Shown here: positions 1 through 8,107 of the stretch, piece by piece
Position numbering within the stretch: position 1 is the stretch's first letter
Layout: every line of letters starts with the position of its first letter
NCBI GenBank assembly: GCA_035651755.1
Contig: DASRFA010000058.1
Coordinates: 1-29,552, forward strand
DNA: 29,552 nucleotides
Reading direction: 5' to 3'
Source of the DNA: DASRFA01 sp035651755
GTDB lineage: Bacteria; Desulfobacterota; Binatia; UBA12015
The notes under the pieces: generated by a model
What the model saw: only the letters and a program-made list of their open reading frames with translations
Told to the model about the DNA's origin: nothing
Database searches by the model: none
Translations under genes and position numbers: made by a program

Positions 1-303
1 CTGCTGCCGCGTCGCCGCCTCGCGCTGCTGGCGCTGCGACTCCTGCTGCTGCCGCGTCACCGCCTCGCGCTGCTGGCGCTGCGACTCCTGCTGCTGCCGC
101 GTCACCGCCTCGCGCTGCTGGCGCTGCGACTCCTGCTGCTGCCGCGTCGCCGCCTCGCGCTGCTGGCGCTGCGATTCCTGCTGCTGCCGCGTCACCGCGT
201 CGCGCTGCTGGCGCTGCGACTCCTGCTGCTGCCGCGTCGCCGCGTCGCGCTGCTGGCGCTGCGACTCCTGCTGCTGCCGCGTCGCCGACTCGCGCTGCTG
301 GCG
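1..303. repeat. 45-bp tandem repeat inside the DUF6600-type gene
   Basis: About seven head-to-tail copies of a 45-bp unit, with boundaries at 43, 88, 133, 178, 223 and 268 and the first copy cut by the window edge. Copies differ by one to three bases. On the coding (minus) strand each unit encodes ESQRQQREAVTRQQQ, with A/T and E/D variation. The period is a multiple of three, so copy number can change without shifting the frame. The array fades into related Arg/Gln/Glu-rich sequence after about 303. Confidence 0.95.
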
Positions 304-2664
304 CTCGGCCGGCTCGCGCGCACCGATAGCCTGCTCGCGGCGTCGCGCCGCTTCCTCCTGCTGCGCCCGCAGCGCCGAGTCGCGCTCCGCGCGCTGCGCC
401 TCCTGGCGATTCTGGCGCTCGCTCGCCGCCTGCTCGCGCTGCTGCGCCTGCAGCGCGCGCCGGTCGCCCTGGGTACGCGCCTGGTTCGCGGCAGCGCCGC
501 CCTGGGTGGTCACGCCCGGCTGGCGACCGAGCGCCTGCTCGCGCCGGCGCACCGCCTCCTCCTGCTGCGCCCGCATCGCGGCCGCGCGCTGCTCGCGCTC
601 GCCGCGCTGCTGGTCCGGAGCCGCCGCCACGCCCGCGCCGCCGCCCTGCCGGTCGCGCTGCACCTGCTCGCGCAACTCGCGCACGCTCTCGCGCTGGCGA
701 GCGGCGTCGAGCGCGCCGCCGGGCGCGCCGCGCTCGAGCGCTGCGCGACCTTGCGGCCGATCCGGCGTGCCCGGCTGTCCGGGCTGCTCGGCGCCGTGCG
801 CATTCGGACCGCGCCGCTCGGCCCCGCGGTCGGGCGACGCGAGGCCGGCACGCGCTCCGGCGTCGCCCGGCGGCGGCTGGCCGCGCCCCTGCTGCGCCTC
901 CTGCGTCCCGCCGCCCGCTTGCGCCTCGGGCCGCTCGGCACGCGCGCGCTCGACCGGAGCGCGCCCGCGGTTGCCGCGGAGCCGCTCCGGCGCCGCAGCC
1001 GTCACCTGCGGGACGACCGTGCGCTGGCCACGCGCCTGGACCATCTGGACCGGCTTCCGGCCTTCCGCCGACGCGAGCCGCCGGAGCTGCGCCGGCGGAA
1101 CCGGCGCGCCGCGGTTCGCTTCGATCGTGCGGATCTTGTCGTCGAACTTCGGCCGCTCCATGCGCGGCTGGCGCGTCGTCACGGCGGCGCGCTGGAGCAC
1201 CTGGCGCGGCGGCGCGACGGCGTTACCCCGCCGGATCTGCTCCGGCCGCGCCGCAATCAAGGACTCGGACCTCGGGATGATCCCCGGGTTGCCGGCGATC
1301 GGCCGCACGACGTCGCGCAGCCGGTCGCGCGGGATGTCGATCCGCCGGATGTTGCCGGCGACGAAGTCGTCGCGGCTGACCGCCGTGAAGGCGCCCGGAC
1401 GGCCGATGTTCGCGTAGTTGATGTTGTTCACGTTGATGTTGGTGATGTTCGTGTTGCGGACGACGCTGTTGTTGACGATGCGGGGCCCGCCCCAGCCGCC
1501 CCAGTACGGCCGTCCGACGACGGCGCCGCCGAAGCCGCCCCACCACGGGAGGCACGGCTCACCCCAGCCGAGCGGAACCCACCCGACGGACGGACCGACG
1601 CCGACCGAAAGGGAGAAGCCGGGCGTGCTGACGTTCACGCCGAGGAATCCGACGACCGCCGGCGTGTAGACGGGCGCGGCGACGACCGGTCCCGGCGCCC
1701 ATCCCCACGCGTCGTCGACGTACACCCAGCGGCCGTAGTGCGAGGGCGCCCAGCCCCACGGCTGGTAGTCGACCCACGTCCAGCCCCAAGGGTCCTGCCA
1801 AACCCAGCGCCCGTCGGTGAACGGCGCCCAGCCCGCCGCCACCTGGCGCGGCCGCCAGACCGGCCCGTAGTCCGGGGTCTGATTCCAGTCGCCGTACTGG
1901 TCGAGGTCCTCGGCGCCGTAGATTTCCGGGCTCACGTAGCGGTAGCTCGCGGACGACGCGATGCGCGCATCGCGGCTCGAGTCCCACTCGTCCCAGGTAT
2001 CGGGCTGCACGGCCGACGCGTCGAAGACCTGGATCGGCTCGGTGGAGTACGTCCCGTCCTCCAGCGCCGGATCGAACTCGGCGCCGCGCGCCTTCGCGAG
2101 GCGATAGCGCGTGTCGCCCTGATAGGCGTCGGCGTCGCCGTCGCGGACGACGACCGTCGTGTGCCCGTCCTCGGCGACGTCGATCCGGTAGAGGCCGTTC
2201 TGGTGCGGCATGACCGCGGTCGCGGGCGTGGAGATCTCGAAGTACCGATCGCCCGGCATCCGGCGCACGCGGAAGAGCGCCGTGCCGACGCCGACCTGCA
2301 CCTGCAGCGCCTCCGTCGAGAGCTCCAGCACGTCGAGCTCGGTGTCGTTGGCGAGGCGCGCGTAGATGCCGCCGGCGAGCTGGATCTCCGCCTTTCCGTC
2401 CTGTCCGGCATAGAAGCGATCGCCGGTCACGAGCGGGGCGTTCACGTCGACCGGCGTCCACCGGTCGGCGTCGGCGTTCATGTAGGACACCTCGCCGTCG
2501 ACGTAGGCGACGCGCGCGACCGTCGGGTCGGGCGCGCCGGATTCGCGAGCACGGGCTACCGTCGCGACGAGCGCGAGCGACAGCGCGACCACCGTCGCGA
2601 GCGCGCCCGCGCACCAGCGCGACGCCGCAAGGCCGCGCGAGCGGCCGGTTCGACATGTTTTCAT
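1..2664 (-). CDS. Secreted FecR/DUF6600-type protein with Gln/Arg-rich repeat tail (3' end outside window)
   Basis: 888 codons are visible and the frame is still open at base 1, so the C-terminus is missing. The ATG at 2664 follows GGAGAACAAG, a good ribosome binding site. Residues 1-40 are a signal peptide (charged start, hydrophobic 20-37, ARA-like end). Residues 45-200 resemble a FecR-type beta domain (RVAYVDGEVSYMN). Residues 270-325 hold Trp-rich repeats (GRWVWQDPWGW, GRWVYVDDAWGW) diagnostic of the DUF6600 family. A Gly/Asn-rich stretch follows, then from about residue 560 a low-complexity Gln/Arg/Glu/Ala region ending in 15-residue tandem repeats. The family is envelope or secreted with no established reaction; a structural envelope role is inferred. 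The opposite strand is fully open for long stretches here but shows no protein-like sequence. Confidence 0.85.
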   Translation of the reverse strand, partial: MKTCRTGRSRGLAASRWCAGALATVVALSLALVATVARARESGAPDPTVARVAYVDGEVSYMNADADRWTPVDVNAPLVTGDRFYAGQDGKAEIQLAGGIYARLANDTELDVLELSTEALQVQVGVGTALFRVRRMPGDRYFEISTPATAVMPHQNGLYRIDVAEDGHTTVVVRDGDADAYQGDTRYRLAKARGAEFDPALEDGTYSTEPIQVFDASAVQPDTWDEWDSSRDARIASSASYRYVSPEIYGAEDLDQYGDWNQTPDYGPVWRPRQVAAGWAPFTDGRWVWQDPWGWTWVDYQPWGWAPSHYGRWVYVDDAWGWAPGPVVAAPVYTPAVVGFLGVNVSTPGFSLSVGVGPSVGWVPLGWGEPCLPWWGGFGGAVVGRPYWGGWGGPRIVNNSVVRNTNITNINVNNINYANIGRPGAFTAVSRDDFVAGNIRRIDIPRDRLRDVVRPIAGNPGIIPRSESLIAARPEQIRRGNAVAPPRQVLQRAAVTTRQPRMERPKFDDKIRTIEANRGAPVPPAQLRRLASAEGRKPVQMVQARGQRTVVPQVTAAAPERLRGNRGRAPVERARAERPEAQAGGGTQEAQQGRGQPPPGDAGARAGLASPDRGAERRGPNAHGAEQPGQPGTPDRPQGRAALERGAPGGALDAARQRESVRELREQVQRDRQGGGAGVAAAPDQQRGEREQRAAAMRAQQEEAVRRREQALGRQPGVTTQGGAAANQARTQGDRRALQAQQREQAASERQNRQEAQRAERDSALRAQQEEAARRREQAIGAREPAERQQRESATRQQQESQRQQRDAATRQQQESQRQQRDAVTRQQQESQRQQREAATRQQQESQRQQREAVTRQQQESQRQQREAVTRQQQESQRQQREAATRQQ

Positions 2665-2986
2665 CTTGTTCTCCGTGGTCGGCCGAGGATGCGGGGGCGA
2701 AAGTGCAACCGTCGGGCCACGGACGATGAAACACGCGCACGGGGCATGGGGTGGCGCCGCACGCGGGACGCGCGCCATCCGCCGCGACTCGGTTGCCGCG
2801 CAGCGTCGCGCGCGTGTCAATCCTTCCGGCGTTTGTCGGATTTGCCGGGCGTTCTTGCGATCGACGGCCGCGGGCGGGCCGAGCCTGCGCAACCTCCGCC
2901 GGCGCGGCGTGTTGGATGGGACACGCGGCGCCGTGGTCGGTCGCGTCAATCTCAGGTACGGGCGGTCGAGCGGCGAACTGTCCGGA
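2665..2986. other. Intergenic stretch upstream of the DUF6600-type gene
   Basis: About 320 bp between two minus-strand genes. It should hold the promoter of the DUF6600-type gene, but I see no convincing -35/-10 pair. A TTGACA lies on the minus strand near 2820 but lacks a matching -10 at normal spacing. Open frames crossing this stretch look like GC artefacts. No RNA gene is recognised. Confidence 0.5.
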
Positions 2987-3026
2987 AGCCGGCGCGCCCG
3001 CGCGCCGGCTCGGTCACCGAGCCGGC
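2987..3026 (-). terminator. Overlapping palindromes at the end of the metallophosphoesterase gene
   Basis: Two perfect inverted repeats share bases. One has arms 2987-2996 and 3001-3010 (10 bp, loop CCCG). The other has arms 3004-3014 and 3016-3026 (11 bp around one base) and contains the stop codon of the minus-strand phosphoesterase. They can form alternative hairpins in the transcript and probably help end transcription. There is no clear T-tract, so factor-independent termination is uncertain. Confidence 0.5.
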
Positions 3027-4336
3027 GGCGCGCACGTCAAGACGCTTCCGGCGACGTCGCAGCCCAGAACCGCTCCGCCCGCGACGTCGTACATCGTGGC
3101 GCGCCAGCCGACGTCCTTCGGCTCGAGCGTGGCGAAGCCGAAATCGTCGCGCACGAAGGCGTCGGCGACGACGGCCCCGCCGATCTCGAGGCCCGCGAGC
3201 GGCGTCTGGATCGGCGGATCGAGCGAGGTGCCGCCGTTCCCGATCACGAATTGCGGGGATCGCGCGGCGTCGAACGCGAGCAGCTCCTGGAGGTGCACGT
3301 GGCCCGAGAGCGCGATCTCGACCCCCGCCGGGAGCTGGTTCTCCGACGCCGCCTCGAGCGTCGGGTTCCCCGTGAAGAGGACCTCCATGCCGTCCTGCTC
3401 GCCGGCGTGGCCGAAGACCCACATCGGCCGGTGCGTCGCGAAGAGCGCGCGCGGACCGGCGAGGCGCGCGACCTGGTCGAACTGCGGGCGGTAGAGCGCG
3501 AGCTGTGCGGGCGCCACCGATCGATCGTTCGCGGCGCTCGAGTCGAACATGAGGAGCTGGAGCGACCCGAGCTCGATGGCGTACGGCTCGGTGTAGTCGA
3601 CGCAGGCCCCGTCGTACGGCCGTGGGTCGAGGAAGCGGAACCAGACGGCGCCGGCGCGGCTGCACGACTCGTGGTTGCCGCGCGTGAGCGCGAGCGGCGC
3701 GGCGCGGAAGAGCGGCTCGGCGGGCGCGAAGAAGTCGGCGTCGATCGTCTCCCAGTCGTAGCCGAACGGGCTGCCCGCGCAGCCGCCGTCGCCTTCCGGG
3801 CACGGCGACTCGCGATAGAGGTAGTCGCCGACGTGGAGGATCACGTCCGGCGCGAGGTCGGCGATCGCGGTCGCGACACGAGCGAACGGCCAGGCGACGG
3901 GGTCGTTGCACGACTGCGGCGGGTCGCCGGTCTCGAGGCGGCAGCCGGTGTCGCCGACCACCGCGACGCGCGCGGGCTCGCCGCTCGGCGGCAGCGGGAG
4001 CGGCCGAGGTCCGAGCGCGGCGGCGCGCGCGCCCGCGGGAAGCGTCAGCTCGCACGTGAGGACCGGGAAGAGCGGCGGATCCGGCTCGGCGCGGACGCTC
4101 ATCGCGAGCGCGCGTCCGTCGACCTCGATCGACGGACACGAGTCGGCCGACGTGATGACGCGCGCGATCGCCTCGCCGCCCGGCCCGAGCTCGACCCACG
4201 CGCGCTCGGTGAGCGACGCCGGGGCGTCGCTGCAGGCGGCGAGCCACGAAGCGCTCGCGCATGCGACCGCCGCGAGCGCGCCGCGCGCGACGGCATGCGC
4301 CGTCGTTCGATTCGTGCTCCCCAGCCCCATCCCCAT
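3014..4336 (-). CDS. Lipoprotein metallophosphoesterase, purple-acid-phosphatase type
   Basis: 440 aa. Calcineurin-like metallophosphoesterase that should hydrolyse a phosphoester outside the cytoplasm; the substrate is unknown. The N-terminus is a lipoprotein signal with lipobox LAAC at Cys35. The metal-ligand series is complete: GDTG (Asp129), GDYLY (Asp171, Tyr174), GNHE (Asn221, His222), ATHRP (His302) and GHVH (His346, His348). The first motif is GDxG rather than DxH and a Tyr follows the second Asp, the purple acid phosphatase pattern. The Cys-rich insert around 142-245 may form disulfides. The start at 4336 was chosen because GGAGG lies 8 nt upstream; the frame stays open further upstream through the hairpin repeats, which is unlikely to be coding. 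It is a single-gene unit. Confidence 0.88.
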   Translation of the reverse strand: MGMGLGSTNRTTAHAVARGALAAVACASASWLAACSDAPASLTERAWVELGPGGEAIARVITSADSCPSIEVDGRALAMSVRAEPDPPLFPVLTCELTLPAGARAAALGPRPLPLPPSGEPARVAVVGDTGCRLETGDPPQSCNDPVAWPFARVATAIADLAPDVILHVGDYLYRESPCPEGDGGCAGSPFGYDWETIDADFFAPAEPLFRAAPLALTRGNHESCSRAGAVWFRFLDPRPYDGACVDYTEPYAIELGSLQLLMFDSSAANDRSVAPAQLALYRPQFDQVARLAGPRALFATHRPMWVFGHAGEQDGMEVLFTGNPTLEAASENQLPAGVEIALSGHVHLQELLAFDAARSPQFVIGNGGTSLDPPIQTPLAGLEIGGAVVADAFVRDDFGFATLEPKDVGWRATMYDVAGGAVLGCDVAGSVLTCAPPAR

Positions 4337-4423
4337 CGCCACCACCTCCGCCGACCCGCCGCGTCGCGCCGGCCGCCGCGCCCGTCTACCAACGTTCGCG
4401 CAAACGCGGCAAACCATCCGACG

Positions 4424-4530
4424 GGGGATCGCTCCCCTCGCCCCGTCGGGCAAAGCCCGCCGGGGCCCCAAGTTGTCGCACGAGGGGATCGCTCCCCTCG
4501 CCCCGTCGGGCAAAGCCCGCCGGGGCCCCA
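4424..4530. repeat. 47-bp direct repeat, two copies, each with two hairpins
   Basis: Copies at 4424-4470 and 4484-4530 appear identical, separated by 13 bp (period 60). Each contains GGGG-ATCGCT-CCCC (4-bp stem) and a longer stem of CCCCGTCGGGC, loop AAA, GCCCGCCGGGG (11 bp with one mismatch). It lies between the 5' ends of two divergent genes. This looks like a REP/BIME-type intergenic palindromic element. A double terminator or a small structured RNA are alternatives. Confidence 0.85.
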
Positions 4531-4622
4531 CTCCCCGCGGGCTCGCTTCGCTCGCGCCTCGAGTCACGCTTACTTGTCCGCAACGAGGCGCTCTGCCAAG
4601 GATCGTCGCGGTGCCGGCGCGG

Positions 4623-4958
4623 ATGACGAAGCACAGCGACCCCCGTCCCCGGCTAGGTCGGCGCGCACGCAGCTCTTTGCGCGCGTTCACGATCGCGACC
4701 GCCGTCGCGGCCCCGCTTCTCGTCGCCGGCTGCGGCGGCGGCGACGACTGCTCGGGGCTCATCACCGTCAACACGAGCCCTGCCGAGTGCGAGGCGCTCG
4801 CCGCGCGCTTCGGATGCGGCCGGTTCACCGTCGACGGACCGAGCTGCGGGCTCTTCGCCTGCGCCTCGTGCGGCGACCTGAACGAGCCCACCCCGACGCC
4901 GACCGCGCCCGATTCGGCCGTGATGGGGATGCAGCTCGGCGCCGTCGTGGGCCGCTGA
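4623..4958 (+). CDS. Small Cys-rich lipoprotein, function unknown
   Basis: 111 aa. Basic N-terminus, hydrophobic stretch, then lipobox LVAGC followed by GGGDDC, so the mature part is predicted to be a lipid-anchored domain of about 70 residues. The mature part has seven Cys including the lipidated one (DDC, EC, GC, SC, AC, SC), suggesting three disulfides and an exported, oxidised fold. A Pro/Thr-rich segment (TPTPTAP) lies near the C-terminus. The ATG at 4623 gives a standard lipoprotein signal; the ribosome binding site is poor and the frame is open upstream through the hairpin repeats. It converges on the oxidoreductase gene with 8 bp between stops. No family recognised. Confidence 0.65.
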   Translation: MTKHSDPRPRLGRRARSSLRAFTIATAVAAPLLVAGCGGGDDCSGLITVNTSPAECEALAARFGCGRFTVDGPSCGLFACASCGDLNEPTPTPTAPDSAVMGMQLGAVVGR

Positions 4959-4966
4959 GGCTCGCG

Positions 4967-5950
4967 TCAGACGCGCGGCATGACCTCGCGCGCGAAGCGC
5001 TCCTGGTAGGCCGGCCCGCCGAATCCCGACACGATGTAGTGCTTGACGCCCCACTCGCGCTCGCGGCGCTTGAGCTCCGCGACCACCTCGTCCGGCGTGC
5101 CGATGAGCGCGAGCGGCATCCGCAGCACCTGGTCGCCGGGGATGCCGAACATCCCGCCGATGCCTGCCGCCGTCTGGCGCGACGCCTCGGGCGAATCGGT
5201 GAACATCGTGACGAACGCCGTCGAGCCGAGCGTGATCGCGTCGGGATTGCGGCCAGCCGCGCGCGCCTCCTGGCGGACGAAGTCGAGCTTCCGGAGGAAG
5301 TTCTCCTCGGTCACCTTCGCGACCTCGCTCTGGAGGATCGTGCCGGCGCGGCCCGCGTCCGAGATGACGTTCACGATGTCGGCGTGGCGTGCGGCGATCC
5401 GCAGCAGCCCCTTTCCGCTTCCGCCGAGCAGGATCGGCGGGTGCGGCTTCTGCACGGGCTTCGGAACGCTGATCGCGTCGACGAGCTTGTAGAACTCGCC
5501 CTCGAACGTCGTGCGATCGAGCGTCCAGAGGCGCTTGATGACCTCGAGCGCCTCGTCGAGCATCCGGAGGCGCGGCTTGACGTCGGGGAACGCGACGCCG
5601 GTCATCTCGAACTCGGCGCGCGTCCAGCCCGAGCCGATGCCGAGGATCGCGCGGCCGTGGCTCAGGTGGTCGATCGTCGTCGTCGACTGGGCCGTCGTCG
5701 CGGGATGGCGGAAGAGGTTGCAGAGGACGAGCGCGCCGACGCGCACGCGCGTCGTGGTGGCGGCGATCGCGCCGAGGATCGTCGTCGCCTCCCAGGCGTT
5801 CGCCGCCTCGTCGAGGCCGCCGCCCACCTGGCGCTCGTAGGCCCAGTGGTCGGGGACGTAGACGTCGGAGAAGCCCCACGTCTCCGCCTTGCGGGCCATC
5901 TCGATGATGTCGGGCGCCGGGATCGCCGCCAGCTGGATTCCGAACTTCAT
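4967..5950 (-). CDS. LLM-class (luciferase-like) oxidoreductase, probably F420-dependent
   Basis: 327 aa, normal for the family. Cytoplasmic TIM-barrel flavin/F420 oxidoreductase; the substrate cannot be told. Landmarks are the N-terminal MKFGIQ strand, PDHW near residue 33, the TTRVRVGALV segment, HPATTAQ and the conserved LSHGRAILGIGSGW core, then PPILLGGSGKGLLRIAARHADI, where the cofactor phosphate binds in relatives. The end (VVAELKRREREWGVKHYIVSG) matches F420-dependent LLM proteins better than FMN luciferases. ATG at 5950. Divergent from the Yip1-like gene, 78 bp apart. Confidence 0.9.
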   Translation of the reverse strand: MKFGIQLAAIPAPDIIEMARKAETWGFSDVYVPDHWAYERQVGGGLDEAANAWEATTILGAIAATTTRVRVGALVLCNLFRHPATTAQSTTTIDHLSHGRAILGIGSGWTRAEFEMTGVAFPDVKPRLRMLDEALEVIKRLWTLDRTTFEGEFYKLVDAISVPKPVQKPHPPILLGGSGKGLLRIAARHADIVNVISDAGRAGTILQSEVAKVTEENFLRKLDFVRQEARAAGRNPDAITLGSTAFVTMFTDSPEASRQTAAGIGGMFGIPGDQVLRMPLALIGTPDEVVAELKRREREWGVKHYIVSGFGGPAYQERFAREVMPRV

Positions 5951-6028
5951 GGCTGGTGGCTATGCGGTTCGCCTTTCACAGTCAAAGGCCGTTTGCGCGC
6001 GCCGGCCCGGTGGCGCTAGACGGCGCGC

Positions 6029-6580
6029 ATGATGCCGTTCCACGAGCGCCTGCTGCGAGCGGTGCAGCTCGATCCCGCCGTCTACGAGGAGGTCGAGAGC
6101 GACGAGGAGGCGCTCGGACAGGCGATGGCGGTCGTCGTCGCGGCGAGCCTCGCGGCCGGCATCGGGACGGGCGGCGGCGGCGGGCTCGTCCCGGTCATCA
6201 TCGCGACGCTCGCGGCGCTCGTCGGCTGGGTGCTCTGGGCGGTCCTCGCGTGGCTGATCGGCACGAAGCTCCTCCCCGGACCCAACACGGAGGCCGACAT
6301 CGGCCAGCTCCTCCGGACCACCGGCTTCTCCGCGGCGCCGGGCCTCCTCCGCGTCGTCGGCATGATCGAAGCGCTGCGCGGGATCGTCTTCCTCGCGGCC
6401 GGCGTGTGGATGCTCGCCGCAATGGTCGTCGCGGTGCGATCGGCGCTCGACTACGAGGGCAATGGACGCGCGATCGCGGTGTGCGCCGTCGGGTTCCTCG
6501 CGCAGGCCGCGGTGCTCCTCATCGTCGTGCTGACGCTCGGGCCGGCGCCGGAGACGCCGCAGCCCGCACCAGCGCCCTGA
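6029..6580 (+). CDS. Yip1-family integral membrane protein
   Basis: 183 aa. Begins MMPFHERLLRAVQLDPAVYEEVE, a short cytoplasmic helix, then about five hydrophobic segments: near 34-46, 54-76 (VPVIIATLAALVGWVLWAVL), 100-110, 120-140 (IVFLAAGVWMLAAMVVAV) and 152-172. The layout, with acidic residues before the first membrane span and the GxxLLPGPNTEADI loop, fits bacterial Yip1-domain proteins, which have no established function. Two ATG codons are adjacent (6029 and 6032), so the start is uncertain by one residue. It may share a promoter region with the divergent oxidoreductase, but a functional link is not evident. Confidence 0.75.
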   Translation: MMPFHERLLRAVQLDPAVYEEVESDEEALGQAMAVVVAASLAAGIGTGGGGGLVPVIIATLAALVGWVLWAVLAWLIGTKLLPGPNTEADIGQLLRTTGFSAAPGLLRVVGMIEALRGIVFLAAGVWMLAAMVVAVRSALDYEGNGRAIAVCAVGFLAQAAVLLIVVLTLGPAPETPQPAPAP

Positions 6581-6631
6581 GACGCGCGCGCTCCGGCGCA
6601 AGCCTCGACGCTCGTCCGCGTCGGTTGGGGT

Positions 6632-7963
6632 GTGAGGCGTCCTCGGCGAGAGAAGGCAGCGCGCGGTCGCGCGAGCGTTGCGGTGCTCGCCATCGTCGTC
6701 GCGCTGATCGTCTCCGACGGGATCGCGCGCCGGCTGACGAACTTCGATTCTGCCAGCGCCGCGTCGGAGCGCGCCCTCTTTCTGTCCCACCTTCCCGGAC
6801 ACGCGCGCAACCTCACCGATGACGACGATCCCGCGGAGCCCGTGCACCGCGCCTATGGCGCGGGGTACGAGCTGCACCCGTTCTTCGGCTACACCTTCCG
6901 GCACGACACGTCCGGCGCAAACAATCGCGGCTTCTTCGCGAGCGGTCGCACCTATCCCTACGTGAAGGCGCCCGACGAGTTCGTGATCGGCATCTTCGGC
7001 GGGTCGGTCGCGATGCAGGTCGCGAGCGCGCCGGGACCGCTCGTCGAGCGTCTGCGGCCGGCGCTCTTGGAGAAGGGCTACGATCGCATCGTCGTGCTGC
7101 CGTTCTCCGTCGGTGGCTGGCGCGAGCCGCAGACGTTCGCCGCCCTGGTCGCGTATCTTCCCACCATCGACATGGCCGTGAACCTCGACGGCTTCAACGA
7201 GGTCGTCCAGCTCACCGACGACGTGCTCATGGCATATCCGGCGAGCTATCCCTGGAGCGAGGTGTACGGGACGCTCGCGGACGAGGCTTCCTCGCCCGAC
7301 GAGGTGATCCGGCGCGCGAAGCTCGTGCTCGCGAACCGCATCGCCGCGTCGCTCACGACGGCGGCCGACGCGCCCGTTCTTCGGTCGAGCGCGCTCGCTC
7401 ATCTCGCGTGGCGCTCTGCGGCGTCGGCTCATTCGCGGATCACCGCACGGCTTCGTCGTGATCGCCACCACACGCTGGATAAGACGTATCGGGGGCTCGA
7501 CCCTCTGCCCGCCGGCGGCGTCGGGGCGAAGCGCGACGCGTATCTCGCCGAGCTCGGGCAGACCTGGCGGCTCTCCGACGTCGTCTGCCGGTCTTCCGGA
7601 CGACCCTTCTTCCAGTTCCTCCAGCCGAACCAGTACGTGCGCGGCGCGAAGCCCCTCAGCGAGGAAGAGCAGACGGCGTTCACCGCGAAGGAAGGCTGGT
7701 TCGACGTGGTGACCCCGGCGTACGAGCGCCTCGAGATCACGACGTCGCGCCTCCGCGCAGCCGGCATCGAGTCGCACTCCCTCGCCCGGGTCTTCGCCGA
7801 CGTCCCGGACACGCTCTACGCGGACGCCTGCTGCCACCTGAACGAGCGGGGCGTCGCGCTGCTCGCCGCCGCGATGGGCGATCGCATCGCCGCCTCGCGG
7901 TCGTTCGCTGCGATCCCACGGCGGCCGAGCCAGGCGGCGTCCTTCGCGAACGCGGCACGCTGA
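6632..7963 (+). CDS. Membrane-anchored SGNH/GDSL-hydrolase-like protein, copy 1
   Basis: 443 aa from a GTG start. A basic N-terminus and one hydrophobic segment (about 14-28) place the rest in the periplasm. SGNH-type blocks are visible: IFGGSVAMQ (nucleophile Ser125), NLDGFNE (184-190, block with the catalytic Asn), and DACCHLNERG (Asp398, His402) near the C-terminus. Such proteins commonly add or remove acyl groups on exported glycans; that role is inferred. It is clearly paralogous to the gene at 14826-16223, sharing ASYPW, FVQPNQY-type and CCHLN segments. In this copy the terminal motif is DxxxH, whereas copy 2 also has DxxH. The GTG was chosen because it directly precedes the basic N-terminus; the upstream GGTTGGGG is a modest binding site. 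Confidence 0.72.
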   Translation: MRRPRREKAARGRASVAVLAIVVALIVSDGIARRLTNFDSASAASERALFLSHLPGHARNLTDDDDPAEPVHRAYGAGYELHPFFGYTFRHDTSGANNRGFFASGRTYPYVKAPDEFVIGIFGGSVAMQVASAPGPLVERLRPALLEKGYDRIVVLPFSVGGWREPQTFAALVAYLPTIDMAVNLDGFNEVVQLTDDVLMAYPASYPWSEVYGTLADEASSPDEVIRRAKLVLANRIAASLTTAADAPVLRSSALAHLAWRSAASAHSRITARLRRDRHHTLDKTYRGLDPLPAGGVGAKRDAYLAELGQTWRLSDVVCRSSGRPFFQFLQPNQYVRGAKPLSEEEQTAFTAKEGWFDVVTPAYERLEITTSRLRAAGIESHSLARVFADVPDTLYADACCHLNERGVALLAAAMGDRIAASRSFAAIPRRPSQAASFANAAR

Positions 7964-8034
7964 GCGGATCGGAGGAGCGCGGACCTCCGTCCTCGAACCG
8001 CTGGCAGCGACCGGACTTTTTCATCAGGCAAAAG

Positions 8035-8062
8035 TTGACCAGACGGCCCGCATTGCGATAGA
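8035..8062 (+). promoter_or_regulatory. Possible promoter for the exported-protein pair
   Basis: TTGACC at 8035-8040 is followed 16 bp later by GATAGA at 8057-8062, a good -35 with a weak -10. A small perfect hairpin (GTGGC-GTCCT-GCCAC, 8071-8085) follows in the leader. AAAGG lies about 8 nt before the ATG at 8108. Confidence 0.3.
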
Positions 8063-8107
8063 CGCAGCCCGTGGCGTCCTGCCACGAGCGCCTGAAAGGT
8101 CGGTGAG

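Noticed and set aside
1..303. Regular 45-bp repeats as a CRISPR array
   Set aside because: Units are contiguous with no unique spacers, the period is a multiple of three, and they are translated within a long gene.
751..3375. 874-codon open frame on the plus strand
   Set aside because: Arg/Asp/Val-rich shadow of the minus-strand DUF6600-type gene and its upstream gap; no motifs and no ribosome binding site.
4424..4530. 60-bp periodic repeat as a short CRISPR
   Set aside because: Only two copies with a 13-bp gap and strong internal hairpins; no cas genes in the window.
2666..6019. 1117-codon plus-strand open frame
   Set aside because: Runs antisense through two well-supported minus-strand genes and through the hairpin repeats; composition is typical of a GC-rich shadow.
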